In this document: positions 46,500 to 57,506 of the stretch, piece after piece
Layout of the letters: each line of letters opens with the position of its first letter
How positions within the stretch are numbered: the stretch's first letter is position 1
From: Anastrepha obliqua
Taxonomy: Eukaryota > Arthropoda > Insecta > Diptera > Tephritidae
DNA: 64,000 bases
Direction: 5' to 3'
NCBI RefSeq assembly: GCF_027943255.1
Contig: NC_072894.1
Coordinates: forward strand, 78,655,601 to 78,719,600
The notes under the pieces: generated by a model
Database searches by the model: none
What the model was told of the DNA's origin: nothing
What the model saw: the letters and a program-made list of their open reading frames with translations, nothing else
Made by a program: the position numbers and the translations under genes

Positions 46500-47060
46500 A
46501 AAAGGTTTATTTTTTTTGGTTAAAAAGTGTTTTTTGAAGTTTTGAAAAACACTTCGCTCTAACAAATTTCTTCTCAGTTAATTGCTGAAAATTAAATATT
46601 TTGAAAAAACTATTTTTTTTAATTTAACGTTTTTAAGAAAATTTTGTTCTTGAAAAAAGTTTAAATTGATTTGTTAAAAAAGATTTTTTTCCGCTTTGAA
46701 AAACACCCCCTCGAAAAAATGTATTCTCTATTAATAGTGGAATATGAAATGCTTTGAAAACACCTTTTTTTTTATTTTGTTTGGTTTTCAGAAAATTTTG
46801 TTTTGAAAAAATTTCATACCCTTGAAAAAGTTTTATTTTATTTTATTTGTTTAAAATTTTTGAAATTTTTTTTTGTAACTTTAGAAAAACACCTCTTCGA
46901 AGAAATTTCTTTTATCTTTTTGAGGAAAATTTGGTTTTGAAAAAATTTCATGCTTTCGAAATTATTTTATTTTACTTTATTTCTTCAAAATTTTTGAAAA
47001 CAATTTTTTTTATAATTTTCGAAAAACACCCCTTTGAAAAAATGTTTTCTATGTGTCATA
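46500..47060 (+). repeat. degenerate tandem repeat, unit about 130-155 bp
   Basis: The word pair gaaaatttTgttttgaaaa with atttcat recurs at 46791 and 46924, and a diverged relative at about 46637. Between them ttgaaaaacacc.ctt.gaa and tttattttattttatttgtt recur in phase. Three imperfect units can be followed. The plus-strand frame across this array is a composition artefact. Confidence 0.7.
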
Positions 47061-47293
47061 GTGGTATTCCATTAACTTTTAAGATTATAGTCAAATACTT
47101 ACAAATATCTACGCTTTCACAAATAGCAACAATAAACAAATTTCCTCAAAACCAAAAAATTTACTTTTTTTCTAAAAAAATTCTAAACAAACAACGTAAT
47201 AAATTTAGAATTTTGTGTTCACGAAAAAACAGTATTGTTTTTATTGTATTAACTGAAAACCAAAATGTTGCAAAAAATCAAAACAAAACTAAA

Positions 47294-48215
47294 TTATTTT
47301 TTTGTGTTCATTTGGTCCATATGTTCCATAAAAAGTTGATATGGTAAATAATATGCAGGGTCTGATACACGCAAATTTCCATTGACCATTATAGTGACAA
47401 AATTATCGATCACCAATTCCAACAGGATTTCAAAATCAGAGTTGGAATGAGTTGTTGTGTGGTGTTCTTCTGAAAAAATGAGAAATAAACAAAATAAATC
47501 TAAAAATTCGAATTCTAACTTTATCTTGTGTATGTTCTTATTACCTTTGAATTTTTCCAATGAAGCACCATTCATTTTAAATTTTCCAAGAATTTTTTTT
47601 ATCATTTCGCGTTTCTTTCCTTTTTCATTCGATTCCAACATTTGTTCATAGCCGAAAACATCGTTTGCAAACGCATTCATTTCCATATAGAATTGGTCAA
47701 AGAAAGCATTGCTCAATTGAATTGAAAAATTATTTTCATAAATACTTAGGACCTTAACTAATGCACCTTGGTACATACCTAACGCAGATATTCATCGCGA
47801 CCTTGACATCGATACTATTGATGAAACAATACAAAGCGCTAGCAGAAGACACATAAATAGACTATTAAGGCATACAAATCCTATGATGAGAAGACTACCA
47901 AATAAAGAAAAATCTACCCAAAGTCGGCTTAACCGTCAAACACCAACAGATCTTGCAAAATCCTTGTAATCAATTGTCAACTAATCGTATATGTCATTGT
48001 TTGTTAACCACTTGTCTTTAAATAATATGTATATTTCTTCTAAATGAGCTTGGGGGCATCGGCCCTTCAATATCACTTTCATTCCATCTTTTTGTAAATC
48101 AAATTACTTATTGTCTAACGACAGGTGTAATATTTTATGGAAGAAATAAAAAAAAAAAAAATTTTTCATTCGAATCATTTGAAATTTCTGTATACAATAA
48201 CGAAAAATTCAAAAA
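47294..48215 (-). pseudogene. unrecognised spliced-looking gene interrupted by a LINE insertion
   Basis: The minus strand has an open frame from about 47745 to a stop at 47294, with protein-like composition (FDQFYMEMNAFANDVFGYEQ, then EKGKKREMIKKILGKFKMNG, later VNGNLRVSDPAYYLPYQLFM). Within it, about 47545-47471, is a 75-nt segment starting GTAATAAGAAC and ending TTTTTTCAG. It is AT-rich and in phase, so it may be an intron. The frame is cut at 47745 by a plus-strand Jockey-type insertion. On its far side, about 48165-48215, the frame stays open in phase. I recognise no family. It could be a host gene fragment or an element gene. Confidence 0.4.
47746..48162 (+). mobile_element. Jockey-type LINE 3' end, 5'-truncated
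   Basis: The plus strand encodes ILRTLTNAPWYIPNADIHRD, then LDIDTIDETIQSASRRHINR, then LLRHTNPMMRRL and a stop after PTDLAKSL. Jockey polyproteins end in just this way (NAPWYVRN..IH.DL..PTV, then HPN..... RLKR). A 3' UTR of about 170 bp and a poly-A run at 48149-48162 follow. Flanking words aaaaattattttcat and aaaaatttttcat look like a slightly decayed target duplication. The insertion cuts the unrecognised minus-strand gene. Confidence 0.8.
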
Positions 48216-48685
48216 AAGTTGTACACATAAAATGAATGTCGATTCGAAACTTACTTTAATCTAAGAATCGAGCAAGTTTTGTTTTGTACAATATTTTGAT
48301 TTTTTCTTTTTTTTGTATGAAGAAAATATTTAAAAGAAATTTTTTTTTGCTAAAAACCTTCCCCTAGTGGATCCCTATAATATGAAAAAAGAACGAATAA
48401 AATTGGCCTCGTATCGGCTCAAAAAATGCGTACAAACGAAAATCATTTCATTTTTATATATATAGATATAGATACAGTATACAGATATCAATATTTTTAT
48501 TGATAACATTGAAAAAAAAAAAATACTGTTAGGAATGCATGAGGAAATTGCATATATACATATATATTTTTTAGAGGAATATGGTTGCATGCATATTCTT
48601 TCTTAAGTAGACTTAGGCGGTTGTTGCCTCTGACCTTAGATTTATTTATTTAAAATCCGGGTAGATCTCCGATGCATCTCTACCA
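48165..48685. other. no recognised gene
   Basis: Apart from the possible extension of the minus-strand frame up to about 48215, only AT-rich sequence is seen. Confidence 0.45.
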
Positions 48686-48690
48686 AAGAC

Positions 48691-48800
48691 TTAAGCGAGG
48701 GTCGTTTGAAAAGCCCATACAAAGTCAGAAAAATGGCACTACCAGCGCGTATAGAGGTTATGTTTTGTTAGTAGCATCTCTTTCGCTTTCTCGAATAGAG
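48691..48800 (+). mobile_element. possible mariner 5' end fragment
   Basis: cgagggtcgtttgaaaagcc, then catacaaagtcagaaaaatg, gcactaccagcgcgtataga and ggttatgttttgttagtagc look like the terminal repeat and 5' untranslated part of a mariner element. They run directly into the LINE reverse transcriptase at about 48800, so the LINE may have inserted into it. No coding part remains to confirm. Confidence 0.35.
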
Positions 48801-48808
48801 ACGCCCCA

Positions 48809-49348
48809 ATGTTAAGATCCATAAATGACGCTCTTAATATGTTAGGCACAGACATAGGTCTCAACGAATGGATAGAGGACATGCTTAAAACTAGAATAAT
48901 CATCGGTGAGGTAGGCAGAAGCACAGTAAAACGCTCTGTCAACAGGGGAACCCCTCAGGGAGGAGTCTTATCCCCTCTGCTGTGGTTACTAGTTGTCAAC
49001 AATATCCTTACCAAATTCAACCGAAAGGGAATTAAAGTAGTGGCGTACGCGGGCGACATAGTGCTCATGGTTTCAGGAATGTTTCCAACCACCATCAGTG
49101 AGATTATGGAAGGAGATTTGGTATCACTCAGCAATGGGGCCACAGACTATGGTTTAAGTGTAAACCCGAGCAAAACTGAACTGATGTTATTCACTAAGAA
49201 AACCAAGGTACACAACTTTAATCCCCCAAAACTAAACGGCGTTAGTCTTACGCTAACCCAACAGGCAAAATACCTAGGCTGGAAATCCAACGTAGAGTGC
49301 AGGGTAAAGAAAGCAAATATAGCACGTTATACGTGTAAGAGAATGTAG
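48809..49348 (+). pseudogene. reverse transcriptase fragment (LINE)
   Basis: Blocks in order are LGTDIGLNEWIEDMLKTRII, then NRGTPQGGVLSPLLW (motif B, about 48940-48985), then VVAYAGDIVLMVSG (motif C, about 49045), then LSVNPSKTELMLF and QQAKYLGW (motifs D and E). Motif C is normally YADD; here it is YAGD, so the first metal-binding aspartate is a glycine and the polymerase is dead. Motif A is missing upstream. Just after QAKYLG a few residues have been lost before WKSNVECRVKKANIA. Confidence 0.9.
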
Positions 49349-49784
49349 GGTAAAAAATGGGGTCTCCAACCAAAACTATCCAATTGGTCCTACACAGCCA
49401 TTGTAAGGCCAATACTAACATATGCGACACTAGTTTGGTGGCCCGCAATAGGAAAGAAATACAACCAAACCAAGCTGAACAAGATATAAAGCACAGCGTG
49501 TATATTAAATACAGGAGCGCTTAGCACCAGTCCTACTGAAGCGCGCAATGTACTAACTCATCTACTACCATTAGATTTACATGTAAAAACTTGTAGCGCG
49601 GTGAGACTCAGAGACATAGGAAGTTGGACAACAAGGTCGTACGGTCAAAGTAAGATCCTCCTACAGGGACCCTCGATGCTCAAAAACGGATCAGACTACA
49701 CAGCCCCCGACCTAAAGAAAGACTTTACGGTACGTTTTCCACAGAGAGCCGAATGGAGCAAAGGGAAGGTAATTCGATGATACG

Positions 49785-50155
49785 ATATCGAAATCTATAC
49801 TGACGGTTCTAAGATGAACTGTGTTGTGGGAGCTGGCTTCCATTCGGAGCCTCTCAACCTATCTCAGTCAATTCGACTTCCTGACTAAGCCCGAGTGTTC
49901 CGGGCAGAACGTTTAGCGCTCAGAGAATCATGCAAATCACTAAAACTCTACAAGGAAGTTGGTGCAACTCCATTTCATCCAAACCAGTCTTACAGTATAG
50001 AGAGGAACTAGAATTACTTAGTCATTGGCTTGGAATTACTCTGATATGGGTTCCCGGTCATAGGAACATACGGGGTAATGAGATAGCGGATGAGCTAGCA
50101 AGAAAAGGTTTCACACTAGACATAGCAGAGGCGGTGGCAGCCCCCCCACACTGAA
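49785..50155 (+). pseudogene. RNase H domain (LINE)
   Basis: EIYTDGSKMNCVVGAGF (about 49790) gives the first catalytic aspartate in TDGS. ARVFRAERLALRE-type sequence (about 49890) gives the conserved glutamate region. GHRNIRGNEIADELARKGF (about 50055-50112) gives the final motif with His and the last aspartate. The frame shifts between these parts and stops at 49886 and elsewhere. In the intact element the domain would remove RNA from RNA:DNA hybrids during insertion. Confidence 0.85.
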
Positions 50156-50404
50156 TACAATAAAAGCATCCATTGTTTCACACGATCATGCTTTAGCCGA
50201 AAGAAGATGGAAGCAATTAACTATATGTATTACAGCAAAAAAAAACATGACCGCCGTATAAAATCCAAAGGACGAATCATCTGTTAGGATGTTCTCGACC
50301 AAACATTTCACGCATCACTGCAACCCTTACAGGTCATTGTAAAGTAGGTAATCATGCAGCCAGATTCAACCCTTTCAAACCCAGTTAGTTATGTGAGAAA
50401 TGTT

Positions 50405-51115
50405 TGAGCAAAAAAAAATATAATATATATTTATAGCAAGTGTGGAGTAGAATATCTCGTATTCCCCTGAATTCCGTGATAGCCGTAGATTTAAAAAGCT
50501 GCAGTTTCATGCTCGGTTGGTATTTGTGATGACAATGAACAAACCCTGAAAACCAGTCTCCTCTTCATGTGTGCGAATTTAATTTAGACAATCTGTGCTT
50601 TCCGCATGGACAGTTGTGTAATATATTCCATGTTTACGCGTTCAAAAATCCATCAATTTACACGTTTACACCCTATGAAGATGGAAAACAAAAATTACTT
50701 CCTTTCCTTAGTAGTAAAATCCCGTACGAAGTCCATACTTGTAAATAAATTCATATAATTTTTAATATATTCAAGAAAAAATACATACATATACATTTCA
50801 ATTGTACTGAATTAATACTACTTCATTTTTTTATTAAGTAAATTCTTTTGTAAATACAATACATAATGACATATTTCCATTTTTCTTCTGTACTTTCAGG
50901 TATGCATGTACTTCCGCTCGTCTAAACTTTTATCATCACTTGAATTTTTTCCACTTGTCCGATAAAAATCACCAACAGCAACAAATATTTATTTCAACTT
51001 TGCTTCATAACTATTATATGCATACATACATATGTGAATATATATGTATGTATATTAAGCAGTGTTGCAGGTAAGCCGCAATTTGAATGGATTAGAGTAG
51101 CCAACCGACTTCTAA
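50405..51115. other. no recognised gene
   Basis: AT-rich sequence. Nothing recognised. Confidence 0.5.
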
Positions 51116-51304
51116 CTATACGAGGTGTGTTCAAGAAGTGAGATTACTTCAAACTTCGCAGGCGAAGTGCATTCGATTTTTTTTTATGCTGGTGCACATT
51201 CTCTGAAGATATGTTGACAGTTTGAACTATATGCCATATTTAGTTTCTTTTCGACAGATACAAAAAAAATGGATCATCAAATTTGCTTCGAGTTTCGTCC
51301 AAGA

Positions 51305-51572
51305 ATGATATATTACTAGGTTTTTCAGCTGCCACGTCATCAGGTACTCGGCAACAGATTCTCCTCGCTCATTTAACACGTATTCTCACACTCATCGAAT
51401 CAATCGTTGTTCAGACGCTGACGAAGTAGAACCAGCACAATTTCAGTTTTTGGCGACCTCTGTCATAAGCAAACAATGTTATAACTCCGGTCACTTCAGC
51501 AAATCAGTTGATTCCTTCAATATCGCTGAAAGCCGACTGACAGTCTGATGTTGGCCACGCCTTCTAAATTAT
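51305..51572 (+). repeat. unclassified repeat inserted in the mariner N-terminus
   Basis: This segment separates MDHQICFEF from LSKTLEMLTV, which are close together in mariner proteins. Part of it (about 51400-51555: caatcgttgttcagacg, gcgacctctgtcataa, cagttgattccttcaatatc) has a diverged copy at 61435-61612. It is therefore a dispersed repeat and not mariner sequence. The class is unknown and the ends are approximate. Confidence 0.5.
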
Positions 51573-51698
51573 TTTCACCCTGTCCAAAACACTTGAAATG
51601 TTGACAGTGGAAAACTCTGAGCCAACTCAGGGGGAAACAATGTTTACAAGTGGTGGAAGCTCTTCTAAGATGGCAGGCAAGATGCGAATAACAAACCT

Positions 51699-51828
51699 GT
51701 TGTTGTTGTTGTAACAGCATAAACATTTCTCATACATATACTGGGAATGCTGCTGAGGTGACAGTCCTTGGCTGGATATAAATCTGGGTCCTTCCGGTTA
51801 CGTAGAACCGACTGTCTTGGGAACGAAG
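51699..51828 (-). mobile_element. LINE 3' end inserted in mariner, 8-bp duplication
   Basis: The 130-bp segment is flanked by acaaacct at 51691-51698 and 51829-51836. Removing it together with one repeat restores the transposase linker reading, which confirms the insertion. On the plus strand it starts (ttg)n, so on the minus strand it ends in a (caa)n tail, like the LINE 3' ends at 20.0 and 43.6 kb. A 5'-truncated retroposon fits best. Confidence 0.8.
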
Positions 51829-52069
51829 ACAAACCTCGCTCTGGACGTTTCAAGACGTACACAACAGATAAAAACGCGATGCAGTGAAGAAAATTGCTTT
51901 AGAAAATTGTCAAATCACTATTAGAAAAGTTGCCGAATATTTACTCATTTTTGACCTGAATAGCCGTCGCATTCTGAGGCTATTCGATTTCTTTGAAGGG
52001 AAGAAATTAATTATTATTTCTGGAGAAAAATGAAGTGCCACCTTACTTTTTGAATACACCTCGTACATA

Positions 52070-53195
52070 CACTATAGAATATTCGAGAAATAGAATTGCA
52101 AGTTTTATGAATAACAACATCAGACATTTTTTTTACCGTCACAATGCATTTTCAGTATCCCGTACGCTCCAAAGTGTACATATGTATATAGATATATACA
52201 AAAATAGTATTCTGTTTCGCTTCTCACATTTTTATCGTTTTCTCGTCAGCCCATGCCAAGGTAGTCTAACAGGCAAATACTCGTATACGCAACTGAAAAT
52301 TTCACCAAGCGAAGACGCACACCAGACCTCAGCTCTTTGTGGTGTGCGAACAAACTAAGTGATGGTTTCTACCGTGAGACAGACACCGAGAGTATATGGT
52401 TGTACAAGAGGGGAGCAGCAACATCCAGTGACAAGCGGAACAAATTGCATTTTTTGTCATACTCACTGCCATTATTATCATCATTACTTTTGTGAAATTT
52501 TTCTACTTCATAGTAGCTGGCAGTGGGTAATTGTTCCGTTGAGATTGAGTGATACTATGCCTCGGGGTATGATGACATTGTAAAGGGTGACCAAATAGCC
52601 ATGATAGTTTCTTGCAATTCTTATATTTCAGAAGCTGTTCAAATATTCAGTTGGGTTTGTCATTTCAGCATCCATCGTTTCACGTTGCTCAAACTTGCGG
52701 AAATTATTAAAGAATATCGAAATTGTACTCTTTTAGGTTGGTTAATACATTTTTCATAACATCATTGCCTTATGTCTGCTCTGAGAAATAACTATTTCAT
52801 GGCCGATGTGTTATTTGAATATCTCCCGCCATCCTCTTGGTGTAGATTTGTATGTAGCATAAAACCATCCAGCTTCACTCTGTGTTATTTCCGCCTGACC
52901 ATTTCAAAAGGTTTCAGTAAACAAATGCTTTGAAATGTAAAACCGAATACGTGTATTTCAGGTTCAAAGGGAAATGTTAGACTTTATTTCTGGTCAGCAT
53001 AAAGGATAAAACCGGTTTAATTTCTCAAAGGTGGAGTGCCAAGTTCTGCAAAGTTCTAACTCTTTATTTCTTATTTTTTATAAAAATTTATTTTATACTA
53101 TAACAAAACCTGTATAAAATTCAAAATTATAAAATTTAAAAACAATTTCAACAAATCATTCGCAATTTCAAACTTTGTAATTAATGCCCGGCGAA
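52070..53195. other. no recognised gene
   Basis: Frames at 52035-52583 partly overlap the mariner end and show no motif. The rest is AT-rich. Confidence 0.5.
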
Positions 53196-53199
53196 TGAT

Positions 53200-53370
53200 C
53201 GAATTTTTTGCATAGAAATTAGCAAAAATTAATGCGAATTGTAAGCCAGTTTAAACCTGTGCAATATCATACCAAAATTGAATTATGTAGCTTTTGTTGT
53301 AGCACGAACTACTTCTATATAAAAAATGTAAAAAACTTTATAAACGATAAATAAATAGTTAAAATTTTAC
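53200..53370 (+). repeat. unclassified AT-rich dispersed repeat, copy G (right half)
   Basis: gtagcttttgttgtagcacg, then aactacttctatataaaa and a following aaataaataa stretch match the right end of copy D (agttttagttgtagtatgaa, ctatatttttataaaa). Upstream resemblance (gcaaaaattaatgcgaattg) is weaker. Confidence 0.5.
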
Positions 53371-53374
53371 AATA

Positions 53375-53695
53375 TGTTTCGCTGCTGTTATTTTATGTAA
53401 AAAAAATTGTTAAATAATAAAAATTAGGTTATTAAAAAGTTTACAAAATTTATCACGTGATCTTCATTTCATATCGCGATTTGTTTTTTTTTTGGAATAT
53501 GCAAAATTAAGCACCCTGAGTAATTGAAATTTTAAGCAATATTTAAATAACCCACTTAACCCCCAAACGTACGAAACCCCAAGTAGCTGATAATAATTCG
53601 ATAATACTCGAATTTTTATTTCAATAGCTAAATTCAATAAACTGAACTCGGAACAATTTAAAAGCGACTTGAAAATAAAAGCTAAACATTTTCAA
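53375..53695. other. AT-rich spacer
   Basis: Nothing recognised. Confidence 0.5.
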
Positions 53696-53699
53696 CATT

Positions 53700-53970
53700 T
53701 AAAGCAAACATAGAATTTGTGCAGCCTAGAGCGAGCCAACAACCTGAGTGTGGAAAGTTTCAAGTGTAACTGCAGCTGCAGCTGCAGCGGCAACAGCAAC
53801 AGCTGCAGGCTGTCTTTAGTGCAGCATCCGACCGTTAACGAGCTGCTCGACTTGCAGCTGCTTGCCATGAAATGCAGCTCTCTATTGCAGTGCTGCCCAC
53901 ACACAAAAGCACACAGTCGCACGCCACAATGCCACGAAGTTCAACAACTGCAACAATAAGAGCAACAAAA
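53700..53970. other. GC-richer CAG/CTG-repeat island, possible exon
   Basis: Within AT-rich DNA, this block is rich in gcagctgcagctgcagcgg-type triplets and open on both strands (plus 53717-53959, minus 53922-53692). The plus-strand product is cysteine/serine-rich; the minus-strand product is leucine/glutamine-rich (LLLLPLQLQLQLHLKL). Neither resembles a known protein. It may be an untranslated or coding first exon of a host gene running outside the window. This is composition-based. Confidence 0.35.
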
Positions 53971-53974
53971 AAAT

Positions 53975-56900
53975 TAAAAAAATTAAAAGTGTTGTATAAA
54001 ACTGCATAATGTGCACTGCAATGAACTTTTGTTGGCAGTTGAAAATATTTTTATGCTAATTTGTTTGCTTCTTTTTTTGCAACGTTTGTTCTCCAACTAG
54101 TTTTGTGACCTTAAGGCCCAGAGGATTGTGGCAGCGGCTGTGGCAATGAATGTATTTTTTGTTTTTGTTTGCATTCAAAAGTTTCATAAAATAAATAGTT
54201 TCAATATGCATCAATACATTTTTATATTGAGTACTGAAAATCTGCTGTCAGCGCGATGTTCGATGTATTGATCGGCTGAAATGCTTTGCATTCCTTTTGG
54301 TATTCGTACCTACTTAGTTTAGTTTTATGCTTTGCGAGAATTCATTCGATTTTGTTTTATTATAATTTTAATTTTATTTTTAGTTTAGAGGAATGTAATT
54401 GAATGTTTCGAAGCCACGCTTGTAAAGGTATCGTAACATTACGGTTATCACCTCACCTCTTTTGTGCTATTGTCTGCTTTTACTTAAGTTCTTTGTGATG
54501 GGTCCTAGTGCAGATTCCAGTAATAATCCGGTTCAGATATTAATTTTTGTTTTCGCTACACAGATTCAAAAACTCGTGTAAAAAATCTCGATATTCATCT
54601 GGCACTGATTGTACACATACCAAGGCGATATGACACTTCTGATTATTTCTCCCATTTGTTTCGTTTTAAATCACAAATCTTTCAGACCAAGTTTATTTCA
54701 GCAATGCTGGTCAACTCAGCCGGCCGATCTGCGCATTGATGATCTTAATTGGATCTTTACCTTGCTTGAATATAGTAGATTACGTCATGTATAAGTCATT
54801 GTTTCCACTTGGCGTGGATGCCCGTGAGCTCTCTCTTCCATAATGATCTGCGTTGATTCCGCTTATTTACCGAGAAATTTCATCTCCATAGTGGCTAGTT
54901 TCTTTCCGATTGTTATTGGGGTCACTCGCCACGCTCACTCACTTCCCAGGCATGCCTACTTTGTTCCTTTCGCTATACAGGTAAATTATCTCATAGGGTT
55001 CTTCCAATAGCGATTACCTCCAGAATTTAGAGCCACCTGGGTCTTCCAGAACGGCTTTCTCTTTGAATATTTTTAGTCTAATGCCTTTTTAAGCTCTTTT
55101 TCTGTTCGTAAATGTTGTGAGATGTATCGGTCTAAAACTCGACTCTATGGGGCTCCTCAGGCTTAGCTATTTAATCAGATTTCATACGGTTGGTAGATTT
55201 TTACGATGCAATTTATTATTAAACGCAACGGCTAATTCTGCCTGGTGAAAGTATTTCTTTAGTTTTGTGGCAATAATATTAAAAATACGTTTTTGGAACG
55301 TTTATGTTCAAGTAAAAATAGGCTCAGTTATCGTGATACTTTTTTTTGTTATCTAACCTCTTGTCTGTACACAAGAGCACCGAAATATTATATACCGAAA
55401 GGGGGCTTACGATGCGACGTTATAATAAGTTGAGTGGAAATTGGCACTAAACTGCCCTCCTAAAGCCGCTGGGTACACTAGGTACGCTATAAGCAAGCTT
55501 AAAATAGATCAGAATAACATGGGGTAAACTCTTTTTCTAGCTTATCACTTTGAATTACCTTCCAAAGCAGTCCGGCTCACTTGAGTTAAGTATTTACTTT
55601 GACTATAGTTTTTCCCATAGATTGAAAAGTCCGCACAGTGAGTTGGGGTAGGTTCGTTACTGCTGTTATTGTTGCATTATTTGAGCATCATATAAGAACT
55701 TTATCTAATCGTATAATTTGCTCGATAATACACCCAGTTCGGTTTTTCTACCTTGATTTGAGTACTCGCTCTACCATTGCCGTCGAATATCCGCTCAGAA
55801 TCGGTGTTAAACTTTTATGAAGGCACGTATTCACATACGCGACCAATCAGTCGTTGTGCATACGGTGTCCAGGGTCGAAAGATTTTTAGTAAACCCTTGT
55901 CATGACTTATGTGACGTCAGCCAATCAGAGCTGGTCAACGGTCTGATCTTGGATATTTTATAGTAGAGAACATTTATCGGTGCAGATTTAAATGGGTAAT
56001 CGTCGTTGTGCGTTTGTCATCTTAGTACTTTGTACTTAGTACTTGGCAGAGTACTTTTGGGACTTCCCGAACTGAGTTTTCGAAAGACGCGCTTGCTGTT
56101 TCTGTAAGATGAGATTACTTTCCAGATCGCGGTTTCATGTTTAAGGATTCTTTTTCGCCAACGATATTAACTTCAAACTATTCAACTGACTTTGACTCCA
56201 AACACTGAATTATGTCCGTGCAATGCAGAATATCGCAAATCAAACATTTTACTGTATTATCCACCTCGTACATAATGCAGTTGGTTATTTCTAAAATAAT
56301 GGGACTGTTCACAATTTGGTGAGAACAGCCTGTTACTACGGTATTTGGAACTTCCCATGGCAACACAACAACAGAAAGATGATGTTGGCGTTTGCTAATT
56401 TTAATCAAGATTTAATATTATATTTACAATTACATGGATTTTCTGTTCTTTTATGTTATGTTAGTGCGTGAGTTTTTTAACAATTATAAACAACAGCAAA
56501 ATTTGTGTGAGTGACCTTTAAAACCACTTTGGATTACCGTTTTGCTAGACTAAGCTATTGAACTGCTTTTCTTTCATGGGTTAACTTAAATTCGCTTGCT
56601 GAACCCTCATTTAAATGCGTAAAACTTTTCACATTTTAACCTTTTCTAAAAATTTATATTCTTTAACTTGCCCATGTTTTGTTATTCCTTATCAGTATTT
56701 TATGTCACTCTTCCACGCACGTTTATGTGCTCGCCCACACAATACACCGACATTCGACAGTCGTTGTACCGGCAGGCACAGAGGATTTTTGGGCGGATAG
56801 CATACAAAGCGAGCAGAACAGCATAAACTTAATGTTTCGACAATATTGCCATTCTTGGGTTGTCAACAACAAAAACTACAAAGGGACATCCTACGCATAA

Positions 56901-57040
56901 GCTTATGGGCATAAAGTGATACAATTTATTTCATTCGCCCACGCTACTTTAGCATTCATTTCGCGTCTTAAAGGTTACGAAGAACTTGAAAGAATTTGCA
57001 AAGCATCACTTGTTTAATGATAGCTGTTAACAGTATGAAG
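53975..57040. other. no recognised gene
   Basis: About 3 kb with short frames only (for example 56178-56408 minus), none with a recognisable motif. At 55911-55929 a tgacgtca palindrome is directly followed by gccaatcag, like a CRE next to a CCAAT box, but no transcript can be linked to it. Confidence 0.45.
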
Positions 57041-57047
57041 TACACAC

Positions 57048-57240
57048 CACCTTGATAAAAAAGTTCCCAAAATATATTTAGAAGGTTCAAAAAACTAGTT
57101 TATTCCTCATAAGTGACACATCAACTGCAACGCACTTATGCCAGCGTTTGATCCAGCTCCCGAAGCATTTTTGTGTAGAGCCTCGTTTTTCCATTACTTC
57201 CTTTCGGCTGCTCAGACGCGTTGAACGCAGTAGTTTTTTT
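57048..57240 (-). pseudogene. mariner transposase C-terminal fragment
   Basis: On the minus strand the frame reads CFGSWIKRWHKCVAVDVSLM. Mariner transposases of the type at 41.4 kb end in CF.DW..RWHKCI...G.YFEG, so this is the C-terminus with a substituted last block. Beyond the stop, gggaacttttttatcaaggt resembles a mariner terminal repeat near 57075-57050. The rest of the element is missing. Confidence 0.55.
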
Positions 57241-57244
57241 GGCT

Positions 57245-57500
57245 CTATCAAACAAAAAAAAAATACAGAATTCAACTCAGTTGAGTTAGAGTATCAGCGG
57301 TTGTTCCGGTAATTTTTAAATTTTTAAATTATTAAAATCTTGTGCTTCTCTTAAAAATAAATCACAAAACATTTTGTAAAAATAAAAAGTGAAAAGAACT
57401 GTTTTACAGCGGCCTAAAGATGTAAAAGGGAATTTTCAATAGTTTTTGTTTCGTTATGTCAAGACTAAAGTCGACTCCGAAATGAATTGTAAAATTATAT
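57245..57500. other. AT-rich spacer
   Basis: Nothing recognised. Confidence 0.5.
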
Positions 57501-57506
57501 AATATA

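Larger units (their letters stand above)
48801..50400 (+). mobile_element. RNase H-bearing non-LTR retrotransposon, 5'-truncated
   Basis: The element keeps half of its reverse transcriptase, the connection region, an RNase H domain and the beginning of the C-terminal region, in order on the plus strand. It lacks everything before reverse transcriptase motif A and the 3' UTR is not evident. Stops occur after 49348 and in the connection region. This organisation is found in the I/LOA/R1-type LINE groups, not in Jockey itself. Confidence 0.85.
51121..52063 (+). mobile_element. mariner element with two nested insertions
   Basis: The left end, cgaggtgtgttcaagaagtg at 51121, and the right end, tactttttgaatacacctcg ending at 52063, are inverted partners, each flanked by TA. 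The transposase start MDHQICFEF is at about 51270. A DNA-binding block LSKTLEMLTV follows at about 51575, linker SGRFKTYTTDKN at 51842 and ENCQITIRKVAEYL at 51900. The catalytic domain has been deleted before the right end. Two foreign segments interrupt the rest: about 51305-51570 and 51699-51828. Confidence 0.8.

Noticed and set aside
46847..47347. 166-codon plus-strand frame
   Set aside because: It covers the degenerate tandem repeat and poly-T/A runs. The peptide mirrors the repeat, and it overlaps the more protein-like minus-strand frame.
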